DNA of 64,000 bases, from NCBI GenBank assembly GCA_028023455.1, contig JAQFVV010012572.1, positions 684,001-748,000 on the forward strand, read 5' to 3'. Positions 59,002-64,000 of this stretch are shown piece after piece. The notes under the pieces were generated by a model. It was not told the DNA's origin and made no database searches. It was given only the letters and a program-made list of their open reading frames with translations. Source of the DNA: Epiperipatus broadwayi. Taxonomy: Eukaryota; Onychophora; Udeonychophora; Euonychophora; Peripatidae. Within the stretch, counting starts at the first letter, position 1; each line of letters starts with the position of its first letter. The position numbers were made by a program, and so were the translations under genes.

Positions 59002-60627
59002 TTATTTTAAGTGCCCCAAGGACTAGTTTGCTTTAGAACAATCATTTAATTAAAAAAAACAATCATTTCCATTTTCTTAGATTAAACATGATAGAAACCA
59101 TTTACTTCTATTTTAAAAAATATCAATCTTTACTTTTTTTTATATATATATAAAAAAAGTACGTTCAAATACTTTTTTAAAAAAAAGAAAAAATACTTTT
59201 AAAGTTTTTCATCTGTGTGAATATATATACGTTAAACAACTTTTAATTTTCAGTTTTTAAGTTAAGTTTTTTCTTTTTAATAAATCAATTTTTATTTACG
59301 ATTTTTTTATTTTAATTTAAAATAATGTAATGGCATATTATATACCATTACAATATTAAACAACAACATCAAATCTAAATTGTTACACAGATCAAAGTAA
59401 ACAATATCTTGAGACAAGAAATTTACACAACCAGTGAAAAAAAATAAAGTTAGAAAATTTAATGGTATAAATAAGATTTGAAACTTAAGTTAATTATGAA
59501 AGTAATACAGAGCTTAACACAAAGTAAAATTTAGGTCTTCATAACTGATTAATCATGTTGTAATATCTGGAAATAATAGCCAAGAGAATGTTTCCCAAGT
59601 ATAAATTTTAACAATTCTAATCATCAATACTCTACTTTCACCAGACGAGTTCATTTGCAGACCCTAATAAGATAGTAGTCTTTCAAAAATGGAATTGGTG
59701 ATTATTATCTTAATGGTCTGATGAAGATATTAACATGAAGGTAGTTTAGTTTTACTTTAGAATTTTTCAGTAACTAATTTATTTAGATGACTAAGTATGA
59801 GATTGGAGACACGGGCATGAATACTAGATTCAATAATTTATTGGCCTAAAAGTAAACACCTGTTTTTATATATTGTTGAAATATGGCCTGAAATTATTTA
59901 TTGTATGAATCAAATATATTGTGTGATCTTGAAATGCATAAAGAATATTTATAATTTTATGAATGTGGGTTAGATTTCTGAAGATGGAAGAAAAAATAGT
60001 ATCAACAATCTATTATTGTTAAATTTATTATTCTTTAATATTTCAAACTGATTAGCAATAAATTCTGATAATTTTAATTTATTGCCAAATAATAATAACG
60101 TGCCCTAATATCAGAATTCATGTTATGTAAAGAAGATGTTGCAATAATTTTTATTAAAGCTTTTCAATAGTTCGTTTAGAGTCATAAAACCTGCTTTTTA
60201 ACAATTTATTTAACACATATAGTTTCAAATATCTTAAAATAGAATGATTATGACTAAAAAATAACAGAAAAAGAAGTTAATACTGAAATAAATATAAGAA
60301 TAGGCATAAGATTATATGCGTTTGTATATATATAATCTAATAGTTGAGAAAAAAAATATGTTGAAAAATTTTACTAATTATTTATTTCCAAAAAAAAAAA
60401 AAAAGAAATAAATCAGATGAACTAAATGAGTTATTAATGATTTTGCCAAAAAAAAAAAAAAAAGAAATAACAATCACATTGTTTTAAATGAGATTTAAAA
60501 AAAAAAAAATTGATTATTTGGTAGACTCTTAAATTTTGAACTTCAAAATATGGTTTTATATAGTATAGAAATATAATGAGGAAAGAAAAATGTTTGTCTG
60601 AAAGTTTGTGCTGTGATCCTTTAATTG
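59002..60627. other. AT-rich DNA without recognisable gene
   Basis: The block has a (TA)n hairpin at about 59130-59162, whose arms ACTTTTTTTTATATATA and its inverse pair, and poly-A runs at 60390-60500. Nothing else was recognised. Confidence 0.55.
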
Positions 60628-60700
60628 TAATTATGTCTTATTATTTCTATCATCTAATATTAATTGTTAAAAAGTTTTAGAAAAAAATCAAACTTTATTT

Positions 60701-61181
60701 AAACTTTTCAAATATCACATGATCACCATATGCTTACATGAGCAGTTTACATAGAGGTTAAAATTTCAATACAGTAGCTGCCCAATAGAATTATGGTAAC
60801 TGTGGTTGTTAAAGAACCAATGACATCAAAAAATATAGATGCTAAACTGAGTTCAGATTTAAACAACAATAAAAGCTAATGAGCTTGAATTGAAAACATT
60901 ATTGTGTTTTTATTTTGGACTCAAAGCTTTATAGTTAGCTAACACAGTAGTTGGCTGCTGGAGGGTTACATTAGATCCCAAGATCTTGGTCCAATGCTCT
61001 CAGATCCAGGACTTCTCACTGATGAAAGCCACAAACTAAACATTAGTCTGAGGATATTGAATGAGTAGCCACTAAATAGGTATTTTATGCACAAATCTTC
61101 TTGCATCCATTGATTACTCTGGCTTATACTGAGTGGGACTACTGTATAGAGAGTTTAGACTCTGTGTAAACTTTTCAAATA
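60701..61181 (+). mobile_element. Hammerhead fold-back element with 14-bp TSD
   Basis: AAACTTTTCAAATA at 60701-60714 and 61168-61181 is a clean target-site duplication. The interior matches the right half of the 10.5-kb element: TAATAGAATTATGGTAACTG-like sequence, TTTATAGTTAGCTAA, the HHR region, and the terminal block with ATCCATTGATTACTCTGG. The inverted left arm is short. The HHR keeps CTGATGA (61019-61025), but GAAAC has become TAAAC. The nested position in the TIR/SINE element shows it moved later. Confidence 0.75.
61011..61050 (+). ncRNA. Inactive hammerhead relic
   Basis: CTGATGA, AAGCCACAAACT and TAAAC, then TTAGTC and TGAGGATATT follow the family layout. The GAAA box is mutated at its first base and helix I has lost a pair. 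Confidence 0.5.
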
Positions 61182-61871
61182 CTTTCATCTATTAGTACTA
61201 GAACATAGATTAATATATAATACACTGTTTTAGGAGGTATATTCTCCCTCCTTTAGTAATTTCTGGCTCACTAATGATAGGAATCATGCCAGTATTCTTT
61301 AGATTCATGTTGAATTTAAGATAACGCTCTAACCAACTATGCTACTTCATCAAGAGCAACAGTCAGTAGAAATATTATATATTTATCTATGAGGGTCCTT
61401 CTGATTTTTCCATTTTCTTCTTAAGAGCAAAGTTAATAAATGGTCTCCAAATATTATGAATTATCATTTGAGGTTAGGTTATTTGCCTTTGAAGTTGCTC
61501 ACATGATATTTGGCAACCACTTATTGGTCTTGCCCTTGAGAAAAAAGTGAAAAAATCACAACTCTTATAGATAACTATTTGAATTTCTACTGACTGTTAC
61601 AAATAGCCTAGTTAATTAGAGCATTGCCTTAAATTCAATATTCATCAATCTAAATGTCCCAGGTTTGATTTCCTTGCTAGTACTGTCATTGGTCAAGCCA
61701 GCAATACCTGAAGAAGAAAAAATATTTGAAACATTGTGTTATATATTAATCTACATGCTATTAATGTCAGTTGAATGTTTTTGCAAAGGTTAAATAAAGT
61801 TTAATTTTTTTTTCTAAAAACATTTATTTAACAATTAATATTAGATGATAGAAATAGTTGACATATAATTA

Positions 61872-62203
61872 CAAAAAGAGAAAAGACAGATGGCTTTTTA
61901 TATAAGAGGCATGGAAGAAAATGTAAAAACTTATTTAGGCAGATATGACTAGAAAAGTGAGTTAAAATGAATAATTGATGAGGAAATTAATAAATTTATT
62001 TTTTGCTGTATTGTAAGAAATAAATTAAATAGGTTGTGTTCAAAAAAACTATCCTGAGTAAATAAAAAAAAAAAGATATTGAAAGCTTTAATGTATTAAA
62101 TGTATTTTGATTAATCAAATAAAATCACCAAACAAACATCAATACTCAATTAACATTTAAAGAGTTAAAATAATAAACATATCTTGTGATAGTGATGGAT
62201 TAA
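61872..62203. other. AT-rich DNA without recognisable gene
   Basis: No gene or repeat copy was recognised. Confidence 0.5.

Positions 62204-64000
<1,797 letters not shown>

Larger units (their letters stand above)
60628..61871 (+). mobile_element. TIR/SINE element, longer copy, with nested insertion
   Basis: Its ends are inverted copies containing TATTTCTATCATCTAATATTA, equal to those of the 24.6-kb copy. The tRNA-like part lies near 61600-61680 (B-box-like AGGTTTGATTTCC at 61660-61672), followed by CTGAAGA (61708-61714) and GAAAC (61728-61732). The hammerhead fold-back at 60715-61167 was inserted within 100 bp of the left end. Without it the element is about 780 bp, longer than the 502-bp copy, with extra sequence at about 61190-61600. 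Confidence 0.65.

Overview
The window is a gene-poor, strongly AT-rich stretch of animal nuclear DNA. No complete host gene is visible. The evidence for an animal is the repeat content: a CR1/L2-type non-LTR retrotransposon whose first ORF is an SGNH esterase, Penelope-like elements with a GIY-YIG endonuclease, a tRNA-like SINE part, TTAA-target and TA-target MITEs, a long (AAT)n array and several (TA)n arrays. A large AT-rich invertebrate genome fits, but the phylum cannot be fixed from this sequence.

Layout. 1-5.1 kb: plain AT-rich DNA with one dispersed repeat near 4.1 kb. 5.1-9.3 kb: a 4.2-kb LINE relic on the plus strand (esterase ORF1, endonuclease, reverse transcriptase, 3' tail), broken by many frameshifts. 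10.5-11.2 kb: a fold-back element with 13-bp target-site duplications. 13.3-14.4 kb: a second, minus-strand 3' fragment of the same LINE, followed by a GC-richer island. 16.7-17.0 kb: a near-perfect fold-back. 17-23.4 kb: little structure. 23.4-25.2 kb: three repeat units with ribozyme-like cores. 28.5-42.9 kb: a densely nested repeat zone in which three copies of one repeat (R1), two units of another (R2), two TTAA MITEs, a pogo-like MITE, palindromes and a gag-like ORF lie inside one another. 42.9-45.5 kb: three Penelope-like fragments, two of them head to head. 45.7-57 kb: mostly featureless, with three inverted-repeat elements and a second pogo-like MITE. 57.8-59.0 kb: a GC-richer kilobase with exon-like open frames on both strands. 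60.6-61.9 kb: a TIR/SINE element with a ribozyme element inserted in it. 62.2 kb: a (AAT)n array of about 230 bp.

The main result is that self-cleaving hammerhead ribozyme (HHR) cores recur in at least six unrelated-looking repeats. They are laid out as CTGANGA, stem II, GAAA, a very short helix III, a cleavage triplet, and a helix I that closes around the whole. Two are complete by eye (25105-25162 and 23564-23609), one is nearly complete (16830-16871), and several are decayed (4047-4090 minus, 11087-11140, 42942-42981 minus, 51373-51412, 61011-61050, 24911-24957). HHRs with vestigial helix III are known from Penelope-like elements and metazoan retrozymes. Their spread here over fold-backs, a SINE-like element and small dispersed repeats suggests non-autonomous elements using a shared ribozyme, possibly mobilised by the Penelope machinery whose relics are in the same window.

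Every protein-coding relic has stops or frameshifts. Nothing here looks like an intact autonomous transposon. The exon-like islands at 57.8-59.0 kb are the only candidates for host coding sequence and are weakly supported.
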